In this document: positions 25,453 to 34,443 of the stretch, in pieces | Layout: the number at the start of each line of letters is the position of its first letter | How positions within the stretch are numbered: position 1 is the stretch's first letter | NCBI RefSeq assembly: GCF_001613105.1 | Contig: NZ_BDBS01000033.1 | Coordinates: forward strand, 81,575 to 145,574 | Reading direction: 5' to 3' | Length of the DNA: 64,000 nt | From: Nocardia pseudobrasiliensis NBRC 108224 | GTDB lineage: Bacteria > Actinomycetota > Actinomycetes > Mycobacteriales > Mycobacteriaceae | The notes under the pieces: model-generated | Seen by the model: only the letters and a program-made list of their open reading frames with translations | Database searches by the model: none | Told to the model about the DNA's origin: nothing | Made by a program: the position numbers and the translations under genes

Positions 25453-27821
25453 ATCAGATCGTTGCGGGTGAGCCAGCGCATGATCCACCAGCCGCAGAAC
25501 ACCGGCAGCCAGCAGGTCAGCACGCGATAGAGCAGAACCGCGGGCACGCCGATGGCCGCGGGCACGCCGAAGGCGGCCAGACCACCGATCAGCGCGGCCT
25601 CCACGGCGCCGACGCCGCCGGGTGTCGGCGCCGCCGAGGCGAGCGTGCCGCCGATCATGGTGACCACGGTGACCGTCACGAATGTCGTACTGCCGCCGAA
25701 GGCCTCGATACTGGCCCACAGCGCCCCGGCCGCGCCGAGCGTGATGGCCGCGCAGCCGCCCACGATCATGGCCAGTCGACTCGGGCTGCGGCCCAGCGAT
25801 CGCAGTTCGTTCACGACCTCGGCCAGCTGGGGGCGCACCTCGGTGCGCAGCCAGCGCCGTACCTGCGGTACGAACATGGCCACGCCCAGCAGGCCCAGCA
25901 GCGCACCGGCCACCAGATACAGCACGGTGGCGCTGGGGACGATATGCGCGAGATTCGTCGAAACGCCCGCGGCCACACTGAAGAACACCAGCAGCACCAC
26001 GTGGGTGATCACCTGCACCGCCTGCTGCAGCGCGACCGCCGCGGTGGCGCGCACCGCGCCGAGCCCGTTCCGCTGCAGGAAGCGCACATTCAACGCGAGA
26101 CCGCCGACGCCCGCGGGCGTGGTGGTGGCGGCGAAGGTGTTGGCCACCTGGGCCAGCAGCAGCCGGGGGAAGTTCACGGCCTCGGAGGTGCAGCCCCACA
26201 GCGCCATGGCCGCGCCCAGATAGGTGCCCACCGATACCGCGAGCCCGAGCAGACCCCACCACCAATTGGCCGTGCGCAGTTCGGTGATGAAGGTCGGCAC
26301 CTGGCTGATATAGGGATAGGCCACGTAGACCAGGCCGATCAGCAGCACCAGCTGAATGATCTGATTGCGCGAGAAGCGGGTGATGCGCGCGGATTCGATG
26401 CGATCGGCGTCGGTCTGATGCAGCACCTCCGCGCGCACCGCCTTCATCAGCGCGCCCGCGTCGGGCACGGACTTGCGCACCGAGGAGGACATGGCCGATT
26501 TCGTCAGGCGTCGCGAGGCATTGAGCACCGACTGCTCGCCCAGGACCGCGATAGCCGTGCGCACCGCGGTCTCCGCGCCGAACAGCGCGCCGGCGGTCAG
26601 CAGCAGCTGCGCGATATCGGTGGAGAAGCGCGATTCGTAGGCCCCGAATTCGGCCCACATGAACCCGCCGAACAGGATTCGCCCGTCGGCGACGCGAATC
26701 TCCTCGGCGTGCAGATCGCCGTGTGAGATCTGGGAGCGGTGCATGTTCTGCAGGGCCCGGAAGACATTGGCGAGCACCACCTCGTTGTCGGTGGTCGATA
26801 GCGCCGAGCCGCGGGGTTTGGTGTGCGCGTAGAGGGTCCATCCGCGATCGAGCGCGGCGACGGTGAGCGGTTTATTGCTCGCCAGGCCCAGATCGCCGAT
26901 GGCGATACCCATCAGCGCGCGATGTTCCACCGCGCGGCGCATGGAGGCGAAGGCCGCGGGCCGCTCACTGCTGCGGAAGGTCAACCAGCGCCGCAACTGT
27001 CGCAGCATGCCCCAACTGCGTTGATTCTGGCCGTACATCTCCACGACCAGCTGATGGTGCGGTCCGGCCTCGGCCGACAGCAGCAGCGGACCCGGTCCGG
27101 CCGGGCGGATCACGGTGAAACCGGTGACCGTATAACCGCGTACGGCCAGCACCCGCACCGCGGCGTCCAGCGGCACCTCCAGTGCGGGCGTGCCGACCAG
27201 CAGCACGATCACCGCGCCGACCAGCCAGCCCATGGCCAGTCCGAACATCGCCCGCGAGGGCACCACCAAACTCACGAACAGATGCAGCGGCACGAACGCG
27301 CCCAGCAGCGCCCACCACCAGCGCCGCCAGGAGGCGGGCAGCCAGGGACTGGCGACGGTGAGCATCGCGGTCAGCATGGCGATCCACCGCGGATCGTCGA
27401 GGAATTGCGACAGGAAGGTGTCGAGCTGTTTGGGCACCGCCAGATGCCATTGCGGTGCGGAGATTCCGGTGCCGGTGATCGAAAGTCCCAGTACCGCGAG
27501 CAGTCCCGCGGCCAGATAACCGGCGAGCAGTTTCCACTGCCACCGGAAGATCAGGCGGACGAGGATCGCGAAGGGCAGGGCGCAGATCGCGGTGCTGTAG
27601 AGCAGATAGACGATATTGGACTGCTCGGGGGTGAGGATCACGAGAATGCCGGAGACCGATTTCTCCAGCGCCTCCCAGCGCGGCCGGGTGATCAGCGAGC
27701 CCGCGACGACCAGCGCGACCAGCAGGGCCGACAGCACCACGCGCAGAATATCGCTGGTGCGCCGGATCCTCGGCTGCAGCAGGCTGCCGGAGACGGGAAT
27801 TTCCCGTCCGTCGACTCGCAT
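25449..27821 (-). CDS. large membrane protein: LPG-synthase-TM/flippase-like domain with degenerate kinase-like middle
   Basis: This 790-aa protein has six or seven N-terminal membrane segments (residues 25-240), then a soluble kinase-like region with HGDLHAEEI near 430. The C-terminal region (about 545-780) has seven or eight segments resembling the YbhN/lysylphosphatidylglycerol-synthase membrane domain (TTTPAGVGGLALNVRFLQ, SAAPTPGGVGAVEAALIGG). In the kinase-like part the metal-binding DFG-like Asp is absent (LFGGFMWAEFG), so it is probably inactive. The C-terminal domain family moves or makes lipids. The ATG at 27821 is chosen over an upstream start at 27956. Confidence 0.8.
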   Translation of the reverse strand: MRVDGREIPVSGSLLQPRIRRTSDILRVVLSALLVALVVAGSLITRPRWEALEKSVSGILVILTPEQSNIVYLLYSTAICALPFAILVRLIFRWQWKLLAGYLAAGLLAVLGLSITGTGISAPQWHLAVPKQLDTFLSQFLDDPRWIAMLTAMLTVASPWLPASWRRWWWALLGAFVPLHLFVSLVVPSRAMFGLAMGWLVGAVIVLLVGTPALEVPLDAAVRVLAVRGYTVTGFTVIRPAGPGPLLLSAEAGPHHQLVVEMYGQNQRSWGMLRQLRRWLTFRSSERPAAFASMRRAVEHRALMGIAIGDLGLASNKPLTVAALDRGWTLYAHTKPRGSALSTTDNEVVLANVFRALQNMHRSQISHGDLHAEEIRVADGRILFGGFMWAEFGAYESRFSTDIAQLLLTAGALFGAETAVRTAIAVLGEQSVLNASRRLTKSAMSSSVRKSVPDAGALMKAVRAEVLHQTDADRIESARITRFSRNQIIQLVLLIGLVYVAYPYISQVPTFITELRTANWWWGLLGLAVSVGTYLGAAMALWGCTSEAVNFPRLLLAQVANTFAATTTPAGVGGLALNVRFLQRNGLGAVRATAAVALQQAVQVITHVVLLVFFSVAAGVSTNLAHIVPSATVLYLVAGALLGLLGVAMFVPQVRRWLRTEVRPQLAEVVNELRSLGRSPSRLAMIVGGCAAITLGAAGALWASIEAFGGSTTFVTVTVVTMIGGTLASAAPTPGGVGAVEAALIGGLAAFGVPAAIGVPAVLLYRVLTCWLPVFCGWWIMRWLTRNDLI

Positions 27822-27952
27822 GTCGTATCGCTTTCGGATCGAGGGAGCGGCGTCGGTCCCGGGGTCGGCTCGGGTGTGAGTATGCAGGAGTGCCTCGAGC
27901 GCCCCGACGGCAACACGCCGTCGCGGCCGTGCGCCGCGCGTGGTAGATGCCC

Positions 27953-28690
27953 TCACCCCGGCTGCTCGATCGCTCCGACGCCGTACACCGCGCCGGTCCG
28001 TGGTCCCGCGTCGAGTTCGGCGATCGCCGCCGCCACCTGTTCGGTGGGTACCGAATCCGGAAAGGAATTGGGCGCGACCGCGTTCACCCGCACCCCGAAT
28101 TCGGCGAATTCGGCGGCCAGATGCCGGGTCAGCTGGTCCAGTGCGGCCTTGGAGGCGGAGTAGATCGCCTGCCCACCCTGATACACCCGCGAGCCCGAGA
28201 CGCTGGATATGTTCACGATATTGCGATTGCGCTCGCGATTGTCGCGGTCGGCGTGCAGCCAGCAGCGCTGGGCCAGCCGGGTCGCCAGCCGCAGCGGCAC
28301 ACCGACGTTCAGCGCGAAATGCGGATCGAATTCCGCCAGCGCCGCCTCGCCGTCGACCACCCCGCGCGGCAGCATTCGGGCGTGCGCGGCGGCGTTGACC
28401 AGAAGATCCACCGCGCCGTAACGGGCCAGCGCCAGATCCACGACCCGTTCCGCCTCACCGGCACGGGTCAGATCGGCGCGCACCACGAATACCCGGAAGT
28501 CGTTCTCCGGCAACGATTCATCCGGCGCGAGCGGATCGATGAACCATTCCTCCTGCGAGGGCACGGCCGGCACCCGGGTCCGGCATACGGCCACGATGTC
28601 GTAGCGGTCGCGATAGGCCCGGCAGAAGGCGTCGCCCAGCGTTCCGCCCGCCCCGGTCAGCAGGCACACCCGTCGGTCACCATTCGGCAA
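27953..28690 (-). CDS. short-chain dehydrogenase/reductase
   Basis: This SDR of about 245 aa has the nucleotide motif TGAGGTLG near residue 14, VNAAAHA near 100, a catalytic Ser in NISSVSGS and YSASKAAL near 180. Downstream it has VNAVAPNSFPDS. The start is inferred as TTG 28690 because GGAGGAG lies 6 nt upstream. An ATG at 28726 would overlap the preceding gene by 50 bp. With TTG the overlap is 14 bp, suggesting coupling to the 2OG-oxygenase gene. The substrate is unknown. Confidence 0.78.
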   Translation of the reverse strand: MPNGDRRVCLLTGAGGTLGDAFCRAYRDRYDIVAVCRTRVPAVPSQEEWFIDPLAPDESLPENDFRVFVVRADLTRAGEAERVVDLALARYGAVDLLVNAAAHARMLPRGVVDGEAALAEFDPHFALNVGVPLRLATRLAQRCWLHADRDNRERNRNIVNISSVSGSRVYQGGQAIYSASKAALDQLTRHLAAEFAEFGVRVNAVAPNSFPDSVPTEQVAAAIAELDAGPRTGAVYGVGAIEQPG

Positions 28691-29411
28691 TGCGATCTCC
28701 TCCCCAGCGACGCGCCGCCTGTTCACGCGGCTGATGCAGCCACATCGCGACGCTGGTGCGCGCGGCGGCGTTGGCGCCCAGGAAGCTGTGCCACGACCGC
28801 GGGGTGCATTCGAAGACGAGCATCGAATTGTTCAGCGGCGGAACGATCACCGCCGGACGCGGATCCCGGCCGCCGCTCTCGGCGAACAGCCCGGTCTCTC
28901 CGCCGTCGCCGGGTCGCCACGGCGGATTGCCGAGATAAAACAGCACCGCCACCGCGCGCACCAGCTCGCGGGCGTCCATCCCGTCCGGCCGTGCGCCGGT
29001 GCGGGGTTCGATCGCGGGATCGGGCAGGCCGATCGCACCGGGCGCGGGCGATCGCGCCGGGAACCAGGCGGGCGACAGATCGTGACGCGGCCGCCCACGC
29101 GGGCTGTTCGCGGCGTGGCGATGTAGCGAAACCTCGACATCACCGCAGGTCTCGACCCCGCTCACCCGGGTGATCAGATCGTGCCAGGGACGCGACAGGA
29201 ACAATGCCAGCGGACCGTCGGGCAGTGCGGTCAGCGGTACGTCGGTGGCGCTGTCCGCGTGCGCCCGCTCGAACTGCTCGGTCAGCAGCCGATGGAATTG
29301 CGGGACGAAGACATCGCGGACGTAGATGTGGGGGAAGGGACGAGTCCGCCGGATCCATCGCCGATGGGCCAGTAGATCGGTGAACCACCCCGGCAACCCC
29401 TCGGTTTCCAT
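28677..29411 (-). CDS. 2-oxoglutarate/Fe(II) oxygenase-like protein
   Basis: This 244-aa protein resembles small prolyl-4-hydroxylase-type oxygenases: VAVLFYLGNPPWRPGDGGETGLF (near 155), NSMLVFECTPRSWHSFLG with the distal His (near 200), and a following Arg (ARTSVAMWLHQ). The usual proximal HxD is not obvious; the nearest candidate is RHDLS near residue 110. GGGAGGGAG precedes the ATG at 29411. It forms a two-gene unit with the downstream SDR, so the two may act on the same small molecule. Confidence 0.65.
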   Translation of the reverse strand: METEGLPGWFTDLLAHRRWIRRTRPFPHIYVRDVFVPQFHRLLTEQFERAHADSATDVPLTALPDGPLALFLSRPWHDLITRVSGVETCGDVEVSLHRHAANSPRGRPRHDLSPAWFPARSPAPGAIGLPDPAIEPRTGARPDGMDARELVRAVAVLFYLGNPPWRPGDGGETGLFAESGGRDPRPAVIVPPLNNSMLVFECTPRSWHSFLGANAAARTSVAMWLHQPREQAARRWGGDRIAEW

Positions 29412-29520
29412 GCCAACTCCCTCCCGAACAAGCCACGGGAGATCTTATTGGGTAGTGGGCGACCGACCGGTAGCGACGATTTCACCGTGCGGACTTGCTT
29501 GATCATGCAACCATCACACG

Positions 29521-30147
29521 GTGAGCCGAGATGTCCGAATCTGCTTCGTAGGTGACTCGCTGGTGGCGGGACATGGTGACCGCGAATATCTGGGCTGGGC
29601 GGGACGATTGGCCGCGCGGGCGGCCAATGCCGGTCGGCCGGTGACCTATTACAACCTCGGGGTGCGCGGACAGACCTCCGCCGATATCGCGGCGCGTTGG
29701 GAGCCCGAATGCGAACAGCGGCTACCCGAGAGCACCGATGCGCGCGTGGTGTTCTCCTTCGGCATCAACGACACCCTGATCGACGCGGGCAAGGCGCGGG
29801 TGCCCACCGAACAGTCCATCGCGGATCTGACCGCGATCCTGCGACGCGCCAAGGACCGGCGCTGGGAGACGATGGTGGTGGCCCCGCCGCCGGTCGACGA
29901 CGCCGAACAGAACGCCCGCATCGAGAAGCTGGACGCGCATTTCACCGAAGTCTGCGAAGCCGAGGAGATTCCGTACGTCCGGGTCCACCAGCCGCTGCGG
30001 CAGAGCGAGATCTGGATGCGCGAGGTACGCGCGGGTGACGGCTTCCATCCCAGCGCCGCGGGTTACGAGGAATTCGCCGCAATGATCGTCCCGCTGTGGC
30101 TGCTGTGGCTGTCCGAACCCGGATCCGGCCTGCCGGTGGTTGGCTGA
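29521..30147 (+). CDS. SGNH/GDSL hydrolase
   Basis: This 208-aa protein has block I FVGDSLVAGHGD with the Ser nucleophile at residue 13 and block II Gly in NLGVRG. Block III is FSFGINDT near residue 80, and block V is DGFHPSAAGYEE near 180 with the Asp-His pair. There is no signal peptide, so it is probably a cytoplasmic esterase. It starts at GTG 29521 with a poor ribosome-binding site. It stands alone and divergent from the oxygenase. Confidence 0.87.
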   Translation: MSRDVRICFVGDSLVAGHGDREYLGWAGRLAARAANAGRPVTYYNLGVRGQTSADIAARWEPECEQRLPESTDARVVFSFGINDTLIDAGKARVPTEQSIADLTAILRRAKDRRWETMVVAPPPVDDAEQNARIEKLDAHFTEVCEAEEIPYVRVHQPLRQSEIWMREVRAGDGFHPSAAGYEEFAAMIVPLWLLWLSEPGSGLPVVG

Positions 30148-30239
30148 CCTGCGCCGATATGGCGACCGATTAGTTACCGTGTGCTGTCTCGTCTGTATCG
30201 GCGAGTTGGTTGATCGCAGTACGGAAAAGAGGTTCGCTC

Positions 30240-30800
30240 ATGGGGAAGATCGTTGTCGCCGAATTCGTTTCGCTCGACGGATTCATTCAGGACCCGGCCT
30301 GGACGGCCCCGTTCTGGAACGACCGGATCGGCGAGTACAAATTCGCCGAACTCCAGGATGCCGACGCGCTGCTGCTGGGCCGCTCGACCTACGAGATGTT
30401 CGCGGCGTCCTGGCCGGATCACCCGGAGACGGGTGAGTTCAAAGACAAGATGAACACCATGCCCAAACATGTGGCGACCACGACACTGACCGAGCTGGAC
30501 TGGAATGCCCAGCGTATCGAGGGCGATGTCGCCGCGAGTATCGCGAAACTGCGCTCGGAGGCGAATCTGCTGGTCGCCGGATCCGGCACGCTCGTCGACC
30601 ATCTGCGCGCGCACGAACTGGTCGACGAATACCGCCTGGTGATCTATCCGGTACTGCTGGGCAGCGGACTGCGGCTGTTCAATACCACCGAGGCCGAGGC
30701 GACCCTGACCGTGGCCGAATCCGAGATGCTGGACAACGGTGTGGTGCTCGCGACCTACCGGGTGAGCTCGAATACCGTCACCCGGCCGAATTTCGGCTGA
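30240..30800 (+). CDS. dihydrofolate-reductase-fold (RibD C-terminal) protein
   Basis: This 186-aa protein starts MGKIVVAEFVSLDGFIQDP and has LLLGRSTYEMFAASWP near 45 and a nucleotide-loop-like LLVAGSGTLVDHLRAHELVDEYRL near 110. This is the RibD-C/DHFR-like reductase fold common in actinobacteria. AAGAGG precedes the ATG at 30240. It probably reduces a small molecule with NADPH, but the substrate is unknown. Confidence 0.85.
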   Translation: MGKIVVAEFVSLDGFIQDPAWTAPFWNDRIGEYKFAELQDADALLLGRSTYEMFAASWPDHPETGEFKDKMNTMPKHVATTTLTELDWNAQRIEGDVAASIAKLRSEANLLVAGSGTLVDHLRAHELVDEYRLVIYPVLLGSGLRLFNTTEAEATLTVAESEMLDNGVVLATYRVSSNTVTRPNFG

Positions 30801-30832
30801 ACCGGGCGGGGTCGCCTGGCTAGCATGGGTCG

Positions 30833-31612
30833 GTGACGCACCCGAGTGGTTGGCATGGCGGCGATCCCGAGTTGAAAGCCCGGCGAGCGAGTTCGTTCGG
30901 GCCCAGCGCCGCCGACTACGCCAGATATCGGCCCGACTATCCGCTCGCGGCGATCCGCTGGGCACTGGAGCCGTTGGGCGGCACGGTGAATCCCGAGGTC
31001 GTCGATCTCGGGGCGGGCACCGGCAAGCTCACCTCCGGACTGGTCGCGGCGGGTGCGCGGGTGATCGCGGTGGAACCGGATGCGGCGATGCGCGCCGAAT
31101 TCGCTCGGCATCATCCGGATCTGCCCGCACTCGACGGGAGCGCGGAAACCATTCCGCTGCCGGATGATTCGGTCGACGCGGTACTGGTCGGGCAAGCCTT
31201 CCACTGGTTCGATCAGGAGCGCGCGTTCCCGGAGATCGCGCGGGTGCTGCGGCCCGGCGGTGTCCTGGCCGCGCTGTCGAACGGCGATGATCCGAGCGTC
31301 GACTGGGTCGTCCAGCTGCGCCGGGTGGCCTGGTCGCACGCCTCGGCCCCGCCCACGGACGACGATCGCCTGCCCGCGCATCCCCGGTTCGAGCCGTTCG
31401 AGCGCGCCGAATTCCGGCACTCCCAGCGGCAGACCGCCGACGACCTCACGGCGACGATCGGAACTCATTCGCACACCCTGGTGATCACGCCCGCCGAGCG
31501 GGCCGAGGTGCTCGGCCGGATCTCCGAATTCCTGCACGCCCGGCCGGAAACCGGCAACGGGGAGTTCGAACTGCCGTTGCGCGCCTCGGTCATTCGCGCC
31601 GTTCGGCGCTGA
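30833..31612 (+). CDS. class I SAM-dependent methyltransferase
   Basis: This 259-aa protein carries motif I VDLGAGTGKLT (near 60), an acidic EPD at the end of strand 2, the GQAFHWFD segment typical of the UbiE/TAM-like group, and ARVLRPGGVLA (near 140). It starts with GTG 30833, 32 bp after the reductase stop, so the two may be co-transcribed. The acceptor is unknown. Confidence 0.85.
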   Translation: MTHPSGWHGGDPELKARRASSFGPSAADYARYRPDYPLAAIRWALEPLGGTVNPEVVDLGAGTGKLTSGLVAAGARVIAVEPDAAMRAEFARHHPDLPALDGSAETIPLPDDSVDAVLVGQAFHWFDQERAFPEIARVLRPGGVLAALSNGDDPSVDWVVQLRRVAWSHASAPPTDDDRLPAHPRFEPFERAEFRHSQRQTADDLTATIGTHSHTLVITPAERAEVLGRISEFLHARPETGNGEFELPLRASVIRAVRR

Positions 31613-31615
31613 CCC

Positions 31616-33151
31616 TCAGCGCGACTCCAGCACCGCCATCGCCGCATTGTGCCCGGCGATTCCGCTGACACCGCCGCCGCGCACCGCGCCCGCGCCGCAC
31701 AGGAAGACATTCGCGTACTCGGTGCGTACACCCCAGCGCGCGGCCGGGGTCGGATCGTCATCGGTGCGGAACGGGAAGCTCAGATCGCGATGGAAGATAT
31801 GCCCGCCGGGCAGGCCGAGTTCGTGCTCCAGATCGATCGGCGATTTGGCCTCCAGGCAGGGGCGGCCGTCGGGGGTGACCGCGAGGCATTCGCTGATCGG
31901 TTCGGCCAGCACCGAATCCAATTGGGCGAGAGTGGATTCCACGAGCCTGTCCCGAGCTCTGTTCGGGTCATCGGCGAAAAGTCTTGCGGGAGTGTGTAAA
32001 CCGAACAGGGTCAGGGTGTGCATGCCCTGCGCGGCGAGTTCGGGGGACAGGATCGAGGGATCGGTGAGGGTGTGGCAGTAGATCTCCGACGGTGGTGCGC
32101 TCGGCGGCGCACCGGTCGCGGCCTCGCGATAGGCCCGCTCCAGCGCGTCGTAACCCTCGCCGATATGGAAGGTGCCCGCGAAGGCCTCGCGCGGATCCAC
32201 CGCATCGCGCAACCGGGGCAGCCGCCGCAGCAGCATATTGATTTTGAGCTGTGCCCCTTCGGGCTTCACCGGCGCGGGCGTGCCCAGCAGCCGGGCCAAC
32301 TCGTGCGGAGCGGCATTGACCAGGACATGGCCCGCGCCGACCGCGCCGCCGTCGTAGCGCACCTCCGCGCGCACGCCGTCGGATTCGATCGCGGTCACCT
32401 CGCGGTCGGTGACCAATTCCGCGCCCGCGGTGCGAGCGGCCGCCGCGAGTGCGTCGGTGAGCGCGCCCATGCCGCCGACCGGCACATCCCAGTCACCCGT
32501 GCCGCCGCCGATGACGTGATAGAGGAAGCAGCGGTTCTGCCGCAGTTCTGGATCGTGCGCCGAGGTGAAGGTGCCGATCAGCGCGTCGGTGAGTACCACC
32601 CCGCGCACGGTGTCGTCGGTGAAGGTCGCCTCGATCGTCTCGCCGAGCGGCCGTTCGAAGATCGCCTCCCACGCCACGGCGTCGTCGACGACGCGCGACA
32701 GTTCGGCGCGGGTCGGCAACGGTTCGGTCAGGGTCGGGAACACCCGCTGCGCCAGCCGGGCGGTCATCGCGTAGAACCGTTGCCACGCTTGATGATCCGC
32801 GTCCGAACCGGTGAGCCGCGCGAAACTCGTCCGGGTGCGATCGGCGTCCGCGGTATCCACCAGCAGTCCGCCCTCGCCGACGGGGGTATAGGAGGATATG
32901 CGCCGCCGCCGCGTCTCGAACCGCAGTCCCAACTCCCCGACGAGCTGTCGCGGCAGCAGACTCACCAGATACGAGTACCGCGACAACCGGGCGTCGAAAT
33001 CCGGGAACACCCGCTCCGAGACCGCCGCGCCGCCGGTGTGCGATCCGCGCTCGAGGACCAGTACCGAGCGCCCGGCGCGGGCCAGATAGGTCGCCGCCAC
33101 CAGTCCGTTGTGGCCGCCACCGACGATGACGACGTCGTAGCTAGTTGGCAT
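31616..33151 (-). CDS. FAD-dependent phytoene-dehydrogenase-like oxidoreductase
   Basis: This 511-aa protein has an N-terminal dinucleotide site VVIVGGGHNGLVAATYLARAG (residues 7-27) with the acidic end of strand 2 at LERG. The C-terminal FAD motif is LCGAGAVRGGGVSGIAGHNAA. The layout matches the carotenoid-desaturase/PYROXD2 family, which has members in mycobacteria. No other carotenoid genes lie nearby, so the substrate is open. It is convergent with the methyltransferase with a 3-bp gap. Confidence 0.85.
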   Translation of the reverse strand: MPTSYDVVIVGGGHNGLVAATYLARAGRSVLVLERGSHTGGAAVSERVFPDFDARLSRYSYLVSLLPRQLVGELGLRFETRRRRISSYTPVGEGGLLVDTADADRTRTSFARLTGSDADHQAWQRFYAMTARLAQRVFPTLTEPLPTRAELSRVVDDAVAWEAIFERPLGETIEATFTDDTVRGVVLTDALIGTFTSAHDPELRQNRCFLYHVIGGGTGDWDVPVGGMGALTDALAAAARTAGAELVTDREVTAIESDGVRAEVRYDGGAVGAGHVLVNAAPHELARLLGTPAPVKPEGAQLKINMLLRRLPRLRDAVDPREAFAGTFHIGEGYDALERAYREAATGAPPSAPPSEIYCHTLTDPSILSPELAAQGMHTLTLFGLHTPARLFADDPNRARDRLVESTLAQLDSVLAEPISECLAVTPDGRPCLEAKSPIDLEHELGLPGGHIFHRDLSFPFRTDDDPTPAARWGVRTEYANVFLCGAGAVRGGGVSGIAGHNAAMAVLESR

Positions 33152-33169
33152 CTGCCCTGGATACCACGT

Positions 33170-33814
33170 TCAGCGCGCCTTGGTGGCGAGCAGATATCCC
33201 TGCGGTCCCTTTTCGTCCGGATCGGCCGCGCGGGCCATTCGCGCGACGGTGCTGAAGCCGTTGTCGCGCAGAACCTCCTCCAGGCCGGGTACCGACCACC
33301 AGTACGCCCGAGCCACCGTGTGCTCGCGCGCGATCACGGTGACGGGTTCGTCGACGGTCTGGAACGCCAGCAGCAGATGTCCGCCCTCGGTGAGAGCCCG
33401 GGCGAATTTCGACAGGATCGCGGGCACGTGCTCCGGTGGGGTGTGAATGATGCTGTACCAGGCCACGATTCCACCCAGCGAGCCGTCGGGCAGGTCCAGG
33501 TCTTCCATGGCCGCGACTCCGAAGCTCAATCCGGGATAGGCGGTCCGAGCCAGTCGGATCATTTCCGGCGACAGATCGATGCCGGATATCTCGACTCCCA
33601 GCGCGTCCAGATGCGCGGTGATCCGGCCGGGTCCGCAGCCGACCTCTACGACGGGCCCCCGGACCACGTCCGCGAACACCCGCAGCATCGCCCGATCGAA
33701 CGGCTGCCTGTCCATCAAACCCTCGACGAACGCCACATAGCGTTCGGCCATCGCGTCGTAGCCGTCGCGCGTGGCCACCACGTCCGTTCGCTCATCGGTC
33801 ACCGAATCCCGCAC
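33170..33814 (-). CDS. class I SAM-dependent methyltransferase
   Basis: This 214-aa protein has motif I VVEVGCGPGRITAHLDALG (near 55), IDLSPEMI, the post-motif segment GIVAWYSIIHTPPEHV and ALTEGGHLLLAFQ. It starts at GTG 33814, 39 bp from the divergent NUDIX gene. It lies 18 bp upstream of the FAD oxidoreductase on the same strand and is probably co-transcribed with it. Confidence 0.85.
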   Translation of the reverse strand: MRDSVTDERTDVVATRDGYDAMAERYVAFVEGLMDRQPFDRAMLRVFADVVRGPVVEVGCGPGRITAHLDALGVEISGIDLSPEMIRLARTAYPGLSFGVAAMEDLDLPDGSLGGIVAWYSIIHTPPEHVPAILSKFARALTEGGHLLLAFQTVDEPVTVIAREHTVARAYWWSVPGLEEVLRDNGFSTVARMARAADPDEKGPQGYLLATKAR

Positions 33815-33853
33815 CGCCCCACCCTATCCCGGCCGCACCGGCACAATCGCGAT

Positions 33854-34384
33854 ATGGAGACGCTCGGATCGAAGACGGTCTATACCAATCCCTGGATGGA
33901 GGTCCGCGAGGACAGCGTGCGCCGGGCCGACGGATCCACCGGCATCTTCGGGGTCGTTTCCTTTCCCGATTTCGCCCTGGTGGTGCCGATGGACGGCGAT
34001 CGGCTGCATCTGGTCGAGCAGTTCCGCTATGCGCAGCAGCGTCGATGCTGGGAATTCCCGGCGGGGGCGCTGCCCGGGCGCGCGGCGGGCGATCCGACCG
34101 ATCTCGCGCACCGGGAACTGCGGGAGGAGACGGGGTTGCGGGCGGGCCGGATGGTCCGGCTGGGCGCGGTCGACGTGTCGACCGGCTGCATCGCGCAGCG
34201 CGGTGAGGTGTATCTGGCGACCGAACTCACCGAGGGCGAGCCCGAGCGCGAACTCGAGGAACAGGACATGCGGTCGGCCTGGTTCGATCGCGGGACGGTC
34301 GAGCGGATGATCCGCACGGGCGAGATCACCGATTCCCAGACCATCGCCGCGTATTCGCTGCTGTTGCTGCACGAGCGGCACTGA
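33854..34384 (+). CDS. NUDIX hydrolase, ADP-ribose-pyrophosphatase-like
   Basis: This 176-aa protein has FPAGALPGRAAGDPTDLAHR followed by ELREETGL, matching the NUDIX box with its REXXEE core near residues 90-97. The N-terminal VVSFPDFALVVPMDGDRLHLVEQFR segment is typical of the ADP-ribose/nucleoside-diphosphate-sugar pyrophosphatase group. The start is ATG 33854. The gene ends at the bidirectional terminator at 34396. Confidence 0.88.
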   Translation: METLGSKTVYTNPWMEVREDSVRRADGSTGIFGVVSFPDFALVVPMDGDRLHLVEQFRYAQQRRCWEFPAGALPGRAAGDPTDLAHRELREETGLRAGRMVRLGAVDVSTGCIAQRGEVYLATELTEGEPERELEEQDMRSAWFDRGTVERMIRTGEITDSQTIAAYSLLLLHERH

Positions 34385-34395
34385 GCGAAAAGGAA

Positions 34396-34425
34396 CGGGC
34401 GCCTCGACCAGTGTCGAGGCGCCCG
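34396..34425. terminator. bidirectional terminator
   Basis: CGGGCGCCTCGAC (34396-34408) pairs exactly with GTCGAGGCGCCCG (34413-34425) around the loop CAGT. It lies between convergent stops at 34384 and 34444. Confidence 0.88.
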
Positions 34426-34443
34426 CTGTCGGGGGTGCTGTGT

